A stretch of 64,000 nucleotides of DNA, from positions 124,001 through 188,000 of the forward strand of contig CAVQMC010000001.1 in assembly GCA_963713505.1 (NCBI GenBank), written 5' to 3'. A model generated the notes under the pieces. That model ran no database searches. It saw only the letters and a list, made by a program, of their open reading frames with translations, and was not told the DNA's origin. Position numbers and translations under genes: made by a program. Every line of letters starts with the position of its first letter. Position 1 is the stretch's first letter. The DNA is from CAVQMC01 sp963713505 (GTDB taxonomy: Bacteria > Bacteroidota > Ignavibacteria > Ignavibacteriales > Ignavibacteriaceae). This document shows positions 18,514-28,366 of the stretch, one piece after another.

Positions 18514-21006
18514 TCAAAGTCCGCTTTTCCAACTATCATATTTATCGCTTAAATTCAATTCAACTTTTTTATAAAGTGTATTATTAAGATCTGTTCGGGA
18601 CAAAGATCCAAAAGATAAAACTTGCGTAGGACAATTAGCTATGCAAGCAGAGCATCTTACACATTCAACATCATTCATCGGAATTCCTTTATTTGCATAA
18701 TTCATAACATCAATTCCCATATGACACACTTTTGTACAGATATTACATGAAATACATTTTTTCTTTTCGGGAAAAATTCTGTAGCGCGAAAATCTGGAAT
18801 AAATGTGCATTAAAGCTGCAAGCGGACATCCGAATCTGCACCAGACTCTGCCGCTTAAGAAAAAATAAACACCTAATCCTAAAACACCAGCAAATATTAC
18901 ATCAACACCAATGTAGTAAAAATTGTGAAGGAAGCTTGCCGTGTAAGAAACATTTTCATTTATTAACGGAATATTAAAATTAAAAAGTATACTGAATAAT
19001 TTTGCTCCGGTAATTATAAAAGCTGCTAAAAGGAACCATTGTCCGGTGTTTTCCAGTTTTTTTGCTTTTTTACTATGAGGAGCTAAAGTTCTGTATTCAT
19101 CTCCCAATGTTTCCGCTAATGCACCGCAGGAACAAATCCAACCGCAGTATGCACCTTTTCCCCATCTATAAACTATGTAAGGAATAATTACAAATGTTTG
19201 GATCAAACTGAAAACCAGCCAAAAGGTTGTAATGTTTCCGTTATATAAATTGAAAAGATTAAGCGGCCATGCTAAAATAAAACCGTAAGATCTCCAGTAG
19301 CTATGATTAGGAAAAACCTGGGACATAAAGAAACCGTGTTCACTTCCAAGCCATCCGATTTTGCCGAGAAACGGGAAAATAAATTCCGGGAAAAGAAAAA
19401 GAGGAAATATTTGTATTAATATCAAAGTCCAGGTTTGATATTTTATATACTTAGTCGGTTTAACTTTCATTCGTCTTAAACCGAAAATTAAAATAGTTAA
19501 CGAATAAAATCCTGTATACCAGAAAGTTTGAGATTTATCCAGGACTTCAACACCAAAGTATCTCCCGCCGAAAAAAACTAATGCAAAAAACAATCCAACT
19601 AAAATGAAATAAGCATATTTAAATGTTTTCCAATCAAACGAAAAAGCTGCGTAGTTATCTTTAATAAATTTTATAAGCAGATAAATTCCCAGAATAACCG
19701 CAGCAATAAAAGATATATAAGCAATAAAAGCATTTATGTATTCATTTATGTCCCAAACTCTGATTTTATCGGAAAATAAAGTAGTAATCAAAAAGTAAGG
19801 AATAGAAATAAATTTTAACCAGAAATGGGAAGTTGTTAATTGTGAAAATGCAGCAGTAAATGATTCAAATTTAATTCCGGTTACAAATTCATAAATTTTT
19901 TCACTGGATTTTCCAAAATAAAGAAAGGACGCAAATAAAATTAAAAGAAGAAACTGCAATTTTAATGTAAGAGATAATTCGCCTTCCATTTTAATTCCGC
20001 TTCTTCTGAAAAACTCAACCGGAAGTTCTTTCCCTATCATTACAAAAACCATAGAATTTTCAATTTCAAATTCTTCATGATTTTTATCCAACAATAAAAC
20101 CCAATTATCTTTAATTTCTTTTACATTGGTTTCTAATAATAATTTTATTTTTCCTTGATTAATAAAATTGTTTAGCTTTTCTGCATTTTCTTCTTTTGGC
20201 CTGGAGAATTCTTTTCCTCTGTAAGACAAATAAACTTTCTCCGCATATTCCGCTGTTGCGATTGCTGTTTCTAGAGCGCTGTCTCCGCCGCCGACTACCA
20301 GAACTTTTTTGTTTTCTGCATCGGCCGGATCATATAGTCTGTTATAAACTTTAGGTTTATTTTCACCCGGAACTTTAAGCATTTTAGCATTCCCGGTTTT
20401 TCCGATAGCTAAAATAATTTTAAGTGCTTTGTAAATTCCTTTGTTTGTAGTCAGCTCAAAATAATTATTTTTTTTGCTGATTTTCTTTACAACTACTTCT
20501 TCATCAATCGGTAAATCAGAATTTTTAATTTGAGAAAATAGATCATCTAATAATGATTCTTTGGTACCGTCATTAATCTTTAAATCCGATTCCTGTTCCA
20601 GCTCATCAGGTTTTGCATAAATTGGTTTGCCCTTGGGAAAGTTTATTACAGTGCTGTATTTTTGAGCGGATTCAAGAATTTTAAAATTCAATTTATGTTT
20701 AACTGCTTCCAATCCGGCGGAAATTCCGCTTATTCCTGCCCCGACAATTATAATATCATAAATGTCTTTGTCGTAATTGTTTTCTTTAAGTTTTTTAAAA
20801 TCAGAATTATCAATTATATAGTTAATAGTTTTGTAGCCGCTTTCAGCAGATAATTTTAATAAAGGGATTCCGGTTAGGTCGCCGGTTATATAAATTCCTT
20901 TTACTGAAGTTTCGCCGTGTTCATCAATTTCCGGATAGCGTTCAACTTTGCCCGTTGGAACATCTTTTTGAAGCCAGTTAAAATATTTTGAAATAATTGA
21001 ACTCAT
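18514..21006 (-). CDS. FAD/NAD(P) oxidoreductase fused to NapH-like membrane Fe-S domain
   Basis: An 830-residue fusion. Residues 83-340 are thioredoxin-reductase-like: FAD motif VGAGISG (88-94), NFPKGKP, NAD(P) motif VVGGGDSALETA (237-248) and MVFVMIGKELP. The segment normally ending such enzymes (SVKGIYITGDLTG, 34-46) lies instead at the N-terminus, as if circularly permuted. Residues 350-720 contain about nine TM helices with CGWICSCG (621-628); CRFGCPL follows at 723-729, then two ferredoxin motifs CISCNICTKVC (751-761) and CVRCSACIANCP (782-793). Likely role: moving electrons from NAD(P)H through flavin to membrane Fe-S clusters, or the reverse. No TrxR-type CxxC is present. Confidence 0.8.
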   Translation of the reverse strand: MSSIISKYFNWLQKDVPTGKVERYPEIDEHGETSVKGIYITGDLTGIPLLKLSAESGYKTINYIIDNSDFKKLKENNYDKDIYDIIIVGAGISGISAGLEAVKHKLNFKILESAQKYSTVINFPKGKPIYAKPDELEQESDLKINDGTKESLLDDLFSQIKNSDLPIDEEVVVKKISKKNNYFELTTNKGIYKALKIILAIGKTGNAKMLKVPGENKPKVYNRLYDPADAENKKVLVVGGGDSALETAIATAEYAEKVYLSYRGKEFSRPKEENAEKLNNFINQGKIKLLLETNVKEIKDNWVLLLDKNHEEFEIENSMVFVMIGKELPVEFFRRSGIKMEGELSLTLKLQFLLLILFASFLYFGKSSEKIYEFVTGIKFESFTAAFSQLTTSHFWLKFISIPYFLITTLFSDKIRVWDINEYINAFIAYISFIAAVILGIYLLIKFIKDNYAAFSFDWKTFKYAYFILVGLFFALVFFGGRYFGVEVLDKSQTFWYTGFYSLTILIFGLRRMKVKPTKYIKYQTWTLILIQIFPLFLFPEFIFPFLGKIGWLGSEHGFFMSQVFPNHSYWRSYGFILAWPLNLFNLYNGNITTFWLVFSLIQTFVIIPYIVYRWGKGAYCGWICSCGALAETLGDEYRTLAPHSKKAKKLENTGQWFLLAAFIITGAKLFSILFNFNIPLINENVSYTASFLHNFYYIGVDVIFAGVLGLGVYFFLSGRVWCRFGCPLAALMHIYSRFSRYRIFPEKKKCISCNICTKVCHMGIDVMNYANKGIPMNDVECVRCSACIANCPTQVLSFGSLSRTDLNNTLYKKVELNLSDKYDSWKSGL

Positions 21007-21105
21007 ATAATTTCTTTTGCTTATAATTCAATTTTAAAACTAAAGAAAAAGGTTAACGAAATTATCACAGTAAAATTATTTTTTATTTAACGATAGAAAG
21101 ATTTT

Positions 21106-21292
21106 TAATAATGTCACTCTTTCAGAGTTTTGATTATTAAATATTTATTTTTTTTATAATAATATCAGTCCTTCGGACTTTGAAAATTTCGAATCAAAAC
21201 TTTATAGTTTTCAATTAACCTCAAAGAGGAAATTATTATAACTAGTATTATCCAAAAAACAACTAGAACTCCAAAGGAGTAATATTATAATA
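21106..21292. repeat. Cluster of four ~26-bp palindromic-head repeats
   Basis: Four copies of a similar unit lie here: minus strand 21131-21106 and 21182-21153, plus strand 21217-21242 and 21267-21292. Each has a short palindrome (e.g. CTCCAAAGGAG, GTCCGAAGGAC, CTCTGAAAGAG, CCTCAAAGAGG) followed by a T/A-rich tail close to TGATATTATTATAA. Two units point left and two right. The rest of the 302-base gap (21007-21308) holds no gene. They resemble REP-type intergenic elements; whether a dedicated transposase moves them is unknown. Confidence 0.65.
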
Positions 21293-21308
21293 TGTCTTGC
21301 AAGTATTT

Positions 21309-23938
21309 TTAATCATCTCTCGGATGAAAGAGTTTTGCAACTAATCCTGTCCAGCCGGTTTGATGGGAAGCTCCCAAGCCTTTTCCGCTATCTCCGTGAA
21401 AATATTCATAAAATAATATATAATCTTTAAAATTAGGATCGGATTGGAATTTTTCATCTTTCCCGTTAAATGGTCTTTTGCCTTCTTTATCTTTAAGAAA
21501 GATACTTTTAAGCCTGCCGGATAATTTTTCAGAAACTTCATTAATAGTATAATAATTTCCGGAGTGCGTAGGATATTCAATTTTAAAATCATTACCGTAA
21601 TAATGATGAAACCGCTGGAGCGATTCTATAATTAAAAAATTTACCGGGAACCAAATCGGTCCGCGCCAATTTGAATTGCCGCCGTAAATATCATCATTGC
21701 CTTCCGCAGGTTCATATTTTACTTCATAATCGGTTCCATCTAAATTAAAATTATAAGGATTTTCTTCATGAATTTTTGAAAGCGATCTGACTCCGAAATC
21801 AGATAAAAATTCAGATTCATCCAGCATTCTATATAAAAGCCTTTTCATTCTATGTCCGCGTAAAAGTGAAAGTAAATTTCTTTCACCAGAACCCGGTTCA
21901 AACCATCTAGAAACCAAATTAGCCAAATCCACTCTGTTTTTTAAAAACCATTCAAGTCTTTTTTCAAATTTTGGAGCAATTTCCATAACTTCCGGGTCCA
22001 AAACTTCAACAGCAAATAAAGGAATAAGTCCGACCATTGACCTTACTTTAAGTTTTACACTTTGACTGTCATCATGATTATGCAGAACATCATAATAAAA
22101 TTCATCTTCTTCATCCCATAAACCGATTCCTTCTTCGCCGATGTTTGTCATTGCTCCGGCTATATATAAAAAATGTTCAAAAAATTTTGTAGCTAAATCC
22201 TGATAAATTGATTTATACTTTGAAAGTTCAAGTGCGATTCTCATTAAATTTAAAGAATACATTGCCATCCAGCTTGTACCGTCAGATTGATCAAGATGAA
22301 TATTTTCAGGAAGGTGTGCACTCCGGTTGAAAATTCCTATATTATCCATTCCAAGGAAGCCGCCCTGGAAAATATTTCTGTCATCCTTATCTTTTTTATT
22401 GACCCACCATGTGAAATTTAAAAGCAGTTTGTGAAAAATTCTTTCAAGAAAATCAATATCACCTTTTTTAGAATTTTTCTGATCAATTTTATAAACTCTC
22501 CAGGCAGCATAAGCATGAAGAGGAGGATTTACATCATTAAAGTTCCATTCATATGCGGGGAATTGCCCGCTAGGATGCATGTACCATTCTCTTGTAAAAA
22601 GTACAAGCTGATGTTTTGCAAATTCCGGATCGATCATCGCAATAGTAATGCAATGAAAAGCCAGATCCCAGGTTGCATACCATGGATATTCCCATTTATC
22701 CGGCATTGAAATTACATCATTATTAAAAATATGAAACCATTCGTTATTTCTACCTTTTAATCTTTCATTCGGAGGTTCAACTTGAGCAGGATCTCCCTTC
22801 AACCATTTTCTAACTTCATAATTATAAAACTGTTTGTTCCAAAGCATTCCGGCTAAAGCCTGTCTTTGAATATTTTTTTCATCTTTGGTTTTAATTCCAT
22901 TTTGAAAATCTTTGTAAAATTCATCAGCTTCTTTAATTCTTTTTTTCAGCAATTCATTAAAATTATTAAACGGATTCTTTGAGTGATTTGTCAGTTAATC
23001 TTAATAAATACTGATTTAGATTTTCCTGCTTTAATTTCAAGTTTATAATGAACTGCAGCTTTCGTTCCCTTCTTATCTTTATTTACTGCATCTTGTTTTC
23101 CGTTTACAATAAAATCATTTATTCCGTCTTTAAAAAATTCATTTTTATTTTCAACTTTATACAATCTTTTAACATTAGTTTCATTTTCACAAAATAATGT
23201 TTCTGCATTTCCTTTATAATAAAGTTTATAATTACCGAGTTCTTTATGATTAATTTCAATAAAATTTTTATTAGATTGTTTTAGTTCAGGTTTGTAATCA
23301 TCATAACCCCATGCCCAGGTATTTCTAAACCAGATTTGAGGAAGAAGAGAAATCTGCGAATCATTTTTACTTCTGTTATGAACAGATATTTTAATTAATA
23401 TATCATTCGGTTCGGCTTTAGCATATTCTATAAATATATCGAAGTATTCATCTTCATCAAAAATTCCGGTATCAATTAATTCATATTCCGATTTATATTT
23501 TCCGCGTTTTTTATTTTCTGCATAAAGATGAGAATACGGAAATTCGTTCTGCGGATATTTATAAAGCATTTTCATATATGAGTGAGTAGGGACATTATCT
23601 AAATAATAATAATATTCTTTTACATCTTCTCCATGATTTCCTTCGAAACCTCCTAAACCGTAAAGAATTTCTTTTAAAATCGGATCTTTTCCATTCCAAA
23701 AAGAAACTGAAAAACATAAGTGCTGATTATTATCCGAAATTCCCGCAATTCCTTCTTCACCCCAGCGGTATGTTTTGCTTCTTGCCTGGTCATGAGATGA
23801 ATATAACCAAGGTTCTCCATCCTCACTATAATCTTCTCTAACCGTTCCCCATTGTCTTTCTGAAACATACGGTCCCCATTTGCGCCAAGGACTTTTAGGT
23901 GATTTACTTTTGTTTAAACGTTTTTGTTCTTCATTCAT
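21309..23938 (-). CDS. GH63/MGH1-like glucosidase (frameshifted)
   Basis: Two minus-strand frames, 23938-22991 and 22952-21309, encode the N- and C-terminal parts of one 876-residue glucosidase if one base is restored near 22994-22997 (FIKI to LTNHSKNP). The N-terminal part begins WGPYVSERQWGTVREDYS and is beta-rich. The C-terminal part is an (alpha/alpha)6 barrel of the GH63 type: YPWYATWDLAFHCI (acid Asp), HLDQSDGTSWMAMYSLN, NSNWRGPIWFPVNFLIIES, YFHGDSGKGLGASHQTGWTG. No signal peptide is seen, so it probably acts on alpha-glucosides or glycosylglycerates in the cytoplasm. Confidence 0.85.
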
Positions 23939-24129
23939 ATTAGAATAGTTTTTTAAAGAATTGTCATAATTGATCTGAAAATTAATAAGTTAAATCAATT
24001 AAAAAAGTGTTAACAAACAAATGCAATATTTGTTCAGAATTCATAATGTTTATCATTCTGAAACAAATCTTAATTAATTTATATAAAAACCTCCTCAAAA
24101 TTTAATATTATCAATATTTTAAATGGCAC
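23939..24129. other. Intergenic region upstream of glucosidase
   Basis: AT-rich and without a credible gene. It should contain the minus-strand promoter of the glucosidase gene. The rest of the gap up to 24452 is described under the small-transcript entry. Confidence 0.4.
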
Positions 24130-24328
24130 TACCTTTGTGTAATAAATTTATATGTTTTTAACCTTAATCCGGTTTGCAGTTTTAACTAAAATTATTGTGG
24201 ATGATATTTTAAATTTAAACAAGCAAAGAGGATAAATAAAAACAAATTATCTATTCCTCATACTCGAACCATAAACCTGAAATGATTGGTTTTTATTAAT
24301 TAAATGAAAGCCGGTCTTTCAGGTTTTT
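24130..24328 (+). ncRNA. Possible stand-alone small transcript (promoter to terminator)
   Basis: TACCTTTG at 24130-24137 fits the Bacteroidota -7 promoter element TAnnTTTG. About 190 bases downstream, AAACCTGAAA (24273-24282) pairs perfectly with TTTCAGGTTT (24317-24326), which runs into a T-tract, as in an intrinsic terminator. A second hairpin, AACCA (24267-24271) with TGGTT (24287-24291) plus T, cannot easily coexist with it. Between them is a 27-codon frame (24151-24234, MFLTLIRFAVLTKII...) with no ribosome site. It could be a small RNA, a leader peptide unit or chance. Confidence 0.35.
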
Positions 24329-24452
24329 TATTGATTAATTGCACCTTCCTATTATTTAATAAATTTAAATTAGTTAGCTTTGTTATAATTAATTACTCTA
24401 ATTATTTATAATTTTATGTGAACATTCTAACTTAATTTTTCCGGAGCAGCAA

Positions 24453-25118
24453 ATGACAGAAAAACAAATAGCCGGCGAAAAAGCAGTTGAGTTTATTCAA
24501 GAAGGAACTGTAATCGGATTAGGTACCGGGTCTACGGTTCATTTTACAATTGTTAAACTTGGTAAAATGGTACATGATGGTTTTAAAATTAAAGCTGTTT
24601 CAACTTCTAACGATACAACTAGTCTTGCTTTATCATTAAAGATTCCTTTATTAAGTATAAATGAAATTGATAAATTAGATTTAACAATCGACGGAGCGGA
24701 TGAAGTTGATTCTAATTTAAACGGAATAAAGGGCGGCGGCGGCGCTTTGTTATTTGAAAAAATAATTGCTTCTGTTTCAAAACAAATTATTTGGGTTGTC
24801 GATTCTTCAAAACTCGTAAAAAAATTAGGAAAGTTTCCTCTGCCGGTAGAAGTTGTTCCGTTCAGTTATTTAAGAACATTGAATAAGTTCAAAGGAATGA
24901 ACTTCAATCCTAAACTTAGAATGAATGAAAACGAAATTTTTATTACAGATGGAAATCATTATATAATTGATTTACATTTAAATGAAATAAAAGATCTTAA
25001 AAAATTAAATGATGAATTGAAGAGCATTCCCGGTGTAGTTGAAAATGGTTTGTTTATAGGATTAGCTGATAAGGTTATCGTAGGAAAGAAAGACTCTACT
25101 GAAATTTTAAAAAGATAA
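24453..25118 (+). CDS. rpiA: Ribose-5-phosphate isomerase A
   Basis: The 221-residue protein shows all RpiA landmarks: VIGLGTGSTVHF (17-28) for phosphate binding, LDLTIDGADEVD with catalytic Asp, IKGGGGALLFEKI, the SSKLVKKLGKFPLPVEVVPF block and ENGLFIGLADKVIVG at the end. It interconverts ribose-5-phosphate and ribulose-5-phosphate in the non-oxidative pentose phosphate pathway, complementing zwf in this window. Start is the ATG at 24453; GGAGC sits 6 bases upstream. Confidence 0.96.
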   Translation: MTEKQIAGEKAVEFIQEGTVIGLGTGSTVHFTIVKLGKMVHDGFKIKAVSTSNDTTSLALSLKIPLLSINEIDKLDLTIDGADEVDSNLNGIKGGGGALLFEKIIASVSKQIIWVVDSSKLVKKLGKFPLPVEVVPFSYLRTLNKFKGMNFNPKLRMNENEIFITDGNHYIIDLHLNEIKDLKKLNDELKSIPGVVENGLFIGLADKVIVGKKDSTEILKR

Positions 25119-25133
25119 AAATTTAAAACAAAA

Positions 25134-25162
25134 AAGGCTGCAAGGATAATCTTTACAGCCTT
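25134..25162 (-). terminator. Terminator, strongest on the minus strand
   Basis: AAGGCTG (25134-25140) pairs with CAGCCTT (25156-25162). Reading leftwards the stem is followed by seven T, making a standard intrinsic terminator for the small minus-strand gene at 25185. It also lies 15 bases after rpiA and may serve both directions, though the plus-strand T-tract is 11 bases away. Confidence 0.75.
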
Positions 25163-25184
25163 AACTAAAATAGATTTTTTGCTG

Positions 25185-25286
25185 TCATTTATTTTTTAAT
25201 GTCTGGGAAACTTTCTTTGAACTTTTATAAGCAAAGAATGCCAGAATACCTATAAACGTAAAAACACCAATTTCAGCAACTCCCAT
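25185..25286 (-). CDS. Single-TM microprotein (33 aa)
   Basis: ATG at 25286 (minus) follows a good Shine-Dalgarno, AAGGAGC, 6 bases upstream. It encodes MGVAEIGVFTFIGILAFFAY then a lysine-rich tail SSKKVSQTLKNK, ending at TGA. A hydrophobic stretch of about 14-16 residues with positive charges on the C-terminal side predicts one membrane helix with N-out/C-in orientation. A terminator follows 22 bases after the stop. I do not recognise a family; such proteins often stabilise larger membrane complexes. Confidence 0.6.
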   Translation of the reverse strand: MGVAEIGVFTFIGILAFFAYKSSKKVSQTLKNK

Positions 25287-25472
25287 TTTTAGCTCCTTAT
25301 ATTTATTAATGATGAATTTTTAGCTTAATCAAAAAGTCAATATTCAACATCCCAAATTGTTACACTTTCAAATCATTATTAGGATTTTTAACGTAATAAT
25401 AATTTCAAAAAGAAAAAAGTGTCTTAATTTAGTATTACTTTATAGTCGGAATAAAAACAAAAAAGTTAAATT

Positions 25473-25580
25473 CTATATTCTAAACTTTTGTCTATCGTTT
25501 GTTACTTTTTTATAAATATTCAGACCAAGAAAAAAAAGTACTATTAAACTTAATATCACGAGAAAAATATCAACACTCAT
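25473..25580 (-). CDS. Single-TM microprotein (35 aa)
   Basis: ATG at 25580 (minus) follows GAGGAGGTT, nearly a full anti-16S match, 5 bases away. The product, MSVDIFLVILSLIVLFFLGL followed by NIYKKVTNDRQKFRI, is one membrane helix with a basic tail, the same layout as the 33-residue protein 186 bases downstream. Both may share one transcript ending at the terminator 25134-25162. No family recognised. Confidence 0.6.
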   Translation of the reverse strand: MSVDIFLVILSLIVLFFLGLNIYKKVTNDRQKFRI

Positions 25581-26011
25581 GTTTCAACCTCCTCGCAATA
25601 ATTTTTTCAAATATGGTACCACTAAATTTTCTTGAGTTTTTTATTATAAGGTAATAGTAAGATTTTGTAGGTGGAAATTTTACAACGATGCAAGGTAATT
25701 ATTACTTCATGCCTGAATCTATTCTTAGCAGATTTTAAAATGAATCGGTATTATTTACATCTGTTAAGGGAATAAAATGTTTGCATTATATTCTATTTTA
25801 TAAACTAATTATACTTTATATCTTTTTTGATCTTTGAAAAAAGGTGTGAATAAAATAGGTCCTTTTTGAAAACTAAATGTATGTAAAATTTAGACTTGCA
25901 AATTTTATAAATTAGTTCAATTTTGCATTCCTAATTTTAATTTTTCATATCGAACAGGAGAGAAAAGATAATATAATTTTTACTGCATTTATTAATTAAA
26001 AACCTAACGAA
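25581..26011. other. Intergenic region upstream of TonB receptor
   Basis: No credible gene. It should hold a minus-strand promoter for the small membrane proteins and a plus-strand promoter for the TonB-dependent receptor. ACAGGAGAG (25955-25963) looks like a ribosome site, but the codons after it are soon closed by TAA, so it does not serve the receptor start at 26012. Confidence 0.4.
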
Positions 26012-28366
26012 ATGAAATATGCAGTATTAGTGCTATTTTTTCTTTCAACTCTTTTATACTCTCAAAATGTAAATGGAATTGTTTCCGGGCATGTTTCCGG
26101 TTCTATAAACGATTCACTAATTAGTAATGTTAATATAACAGCTTTATCCACCAACTTTGGAACCACAACTGATAGTTTGGGAAACTTTAAATTAATTCTT
26201 CCTGTAGGACTTCAAAAATTAAAGTTTAGTTATGTAGGTTATGAATCAAAAACAATTGAAGTTAATATCACAAATAAACAAGGAGGTTTAAATTTAAAAG
26301 TTTCATTAGATCCAAAAATATTAATGCAGGGCGAAGTAAATGTAACTGCAAATAAAGAAAACCTTTCTCCCACCGTTCAGGAAATTAAAGAAAAAGATCT
26401 CGATAAAATGCCGACTGTTTATTCCGATATAATTAGAAGTGTTAAAATACTTCCAGGAGTAACTTCCAATAATGAATTGTCAAGTTCTTACAATGTTCGC
26501 GGCGGCAACTTTGATGAAAATTTAATTTACTTAAACGGATATGAAATATACAGACCTTTTTTACTTCAGCAGGGAATTGAAGAAAGTCAGTCAATAGTTA
26601 ATCAGGATTTAGTAGATAATATTCACTTTTACAACGGAGCTTTTCCGGCAAATTTTGGTGATAAAATGTCTTCTGTTCTGGAAGTTGATTATAAAAAAAA
26701 TAAAACAGAATTTTTAACGGGAGAAGCAAGAGCAGATTTATTAAACCTCGGTTTATCTCTTCACGATTCTTATAATAATTTTAATTGGTCTGCCGGATTC
26801 AGATATGCTTATCCTTCTTTATTTTCAAATACACTTCAAACCAAAGGAAATTATAATCCTTCGTTCATTGATTTTCAGTTACTGATTGATTATGATTTAT
26901 CAAAATCCTCGCAAATGGAATTATTTATTTTAAATGCGACTAATAAATTTGATCTTACTCCCGAAAACTGGAAAGGACATTTTCAAACAAATTATCTGGA
27001 TGTAAAAGAGGTTTCTTTAGAATATTCCGGCAGCAGGTATTACAGTTTTAGAACAGGCTTATACGGATTAAAATTAAAAAATGATATTACGGATAATTCA
27101 AAACTTGAAACTTCAATTGCTTTTTATACTAATAAAGAAGAAGACAACAAAAATTTATCTGATAATGTTTATTATTCTGAAGATGCTTACAATCCCGGAG
27201 ACAACAAACAATATTTAAAAACACATTATGAATTCGGTGCCAACAGTTTAAACATTGATACTTATGAATTTAAATCCGATTACTCATTGAGTTTCGAATC
27301 CAATAAACTCATAGCAGGAATTAAAGGCAGGATTTCCAAAATGAATAATGTGCTTGATGAATCATCATATGAAACCGGAACCGATTCAGTTCTAGATTCA
27401 CCTTATTCAGCTTATGCAAAACAAAATGTTAATTTTAATTCTTTGGCGGGTTACCTTGAAGACAATATCTTCTTCAGCAATATTATGCAGGCAAATGTAG
27501 GGGTAAGACTATTAAAATACTATTATAATGGTGAAACCCTTATAAGTCCGCGGGCCGGTTTATATTACAATATAGATGACAAAAATATATTAAGTTTTAA
27601 TTGGGGATTTTACTATCAGCCGCCTTATTATTATGAATTAAGAGATAAAAATTTAGCAGTTCAAAAACCTTTATTATCTCAAAAAGCAGTTCATTATGTT
27701 TTGAGCTGGGAAAATACTTTCGACAAAGACATGAAATTTTCTGCCGAAGTTTATTATAAAAAACTAAGCAACCTAATTCCTTATTATTTAGATCAGCTTA
27801 AGTTAGTTTACTCTGATGCGAATAGTGCGGAAGGTTATGCTTATGGTTTGGATCTTCAATATAAAGGCGAACTTGTTGAAGGAATGAAAACCTGGATTGG
27901 ATATAGTTATTTAAATACTAAAGAAAGAGATATCAATTCAAATTCAGGTTATAAACCAAGACTTCTGGACCAATCTCATACAATTAGAATTTTTCTGCAG
28001 GATAAAATTAGAAAGATGCCGAATTTTCAATCTCATGTAAGATTTTTATTTGGTTCCGGTTATTTATATTATCCAAGAATAAGTGTAACAGATCCATCAA
28101 CCGGCGAAACAAGAATTGTGGTGGATTACAATCATATTTTTAGTTATCCGTTTTACTTCAGAGTCGATATGGGATTGACATTTAAATTCAATATTCAAAA
28201 TGATAAAAATATAATTTTGACTGCGGAAGTTCTTAATATTTTTAATAAATATAATGTTGCTTCTTATTCATGGTATCATGTTTTCCCCGATACAAAACAG
28301 CCTGTTGGTATTCCAAATGTATTTTCAAAAAGATTTTTCAATTTAGGTGTGGAGCTAAAATTTTAA
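26012..28366 (+). CDS. TonB-dependent receptor with carboxypeptidase-regulatory N-domain
   Basis: A 784-residue outer-membrane protein. Signal peptide to about residue 18 (FFLSTLLYS), then a CarboxypepD_reg-like beta-sandwich (about 22-110, GVVSG-type strands, TTDSLGNFKL, LKFSYVGYESKTIEV), a plug domain (about 118-235; DKMPTVYSDIIRSVKILPGV, SSSYNVRGGNFDENLIYLNG) and a 22-strand barrel ending in FNLGVELKF with terminal Phe. No SusD-like gene follows, so it is more likely a metal-chelate or small-molecule importer than a glycan system. ATG 26012 is the first possible start; no Shine-Dalgarno is seen. Confidence 0.9.
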   Translation: MKYAVLVLFFLSTLLYSQNVNGIVSGHVSGSINDSLISNVNITALSTNFGTTTDSLGNFKLILPVGLQKLKFSYVGYESKTIEVNITNKQGGLNLKVSLDPKILMQGEVNVTANKENLSPTVQEIKEKDLDKMPTVYSDIIRSVKILPGVTSNNELSSSYNVRGGNFDENLIYLNGYEIYRPFLLQQGIEESQSIVNQDLVDNIHFYNGAFPANFGDKMSSVLEVDYKKNKTEFLTGEARADLLNLGLSLHDSYNNFNWSAGFRYAYPSLFSNTLQTKGNYNPSFIDFQLLIDYDLSKSSQMELFILNATNKFDLTPENWKGHFQTNYLDVKEVSLEYSGSRYYSFRTGLYGLKLKNDITDNSKLETSIAFYTNKEEDNKNLSDNVYYSEDAYNPGDNKQYLKTHYEFGANSLNIDTYEFKSDYSLSFESNKLIAGIKGRISKMNNVLDESSYETGTDSVLDSPYSAYAKQNVNFNSLAGYLEDNIFFSNIMQANVGVRLLKYYYNGETLISPRAGLYYNIDDKNILSFNWGFYYQPPYYYELRDKNLAVQKPLLSQKAVHYVLSWENTFDKDMKFSAEVYYKKLSNLIPYYLDQLKLVYSDANSAEGYAYGLDLQYKGELVEGMKTWIGYSYLNTKERDINSNSGYKPRLLDQSHTIRIFLQDKIRKMPNFQSHVRFLFGSGYLYYPRISVTDPSTGETRIVVDYNHIFSYPFYFRVDMGLTFKFNIQNDKNIILTAEVLNIFNKYNVASYSWYHVFPDTKQPVGIPNVFSKRFFNLGVELKF

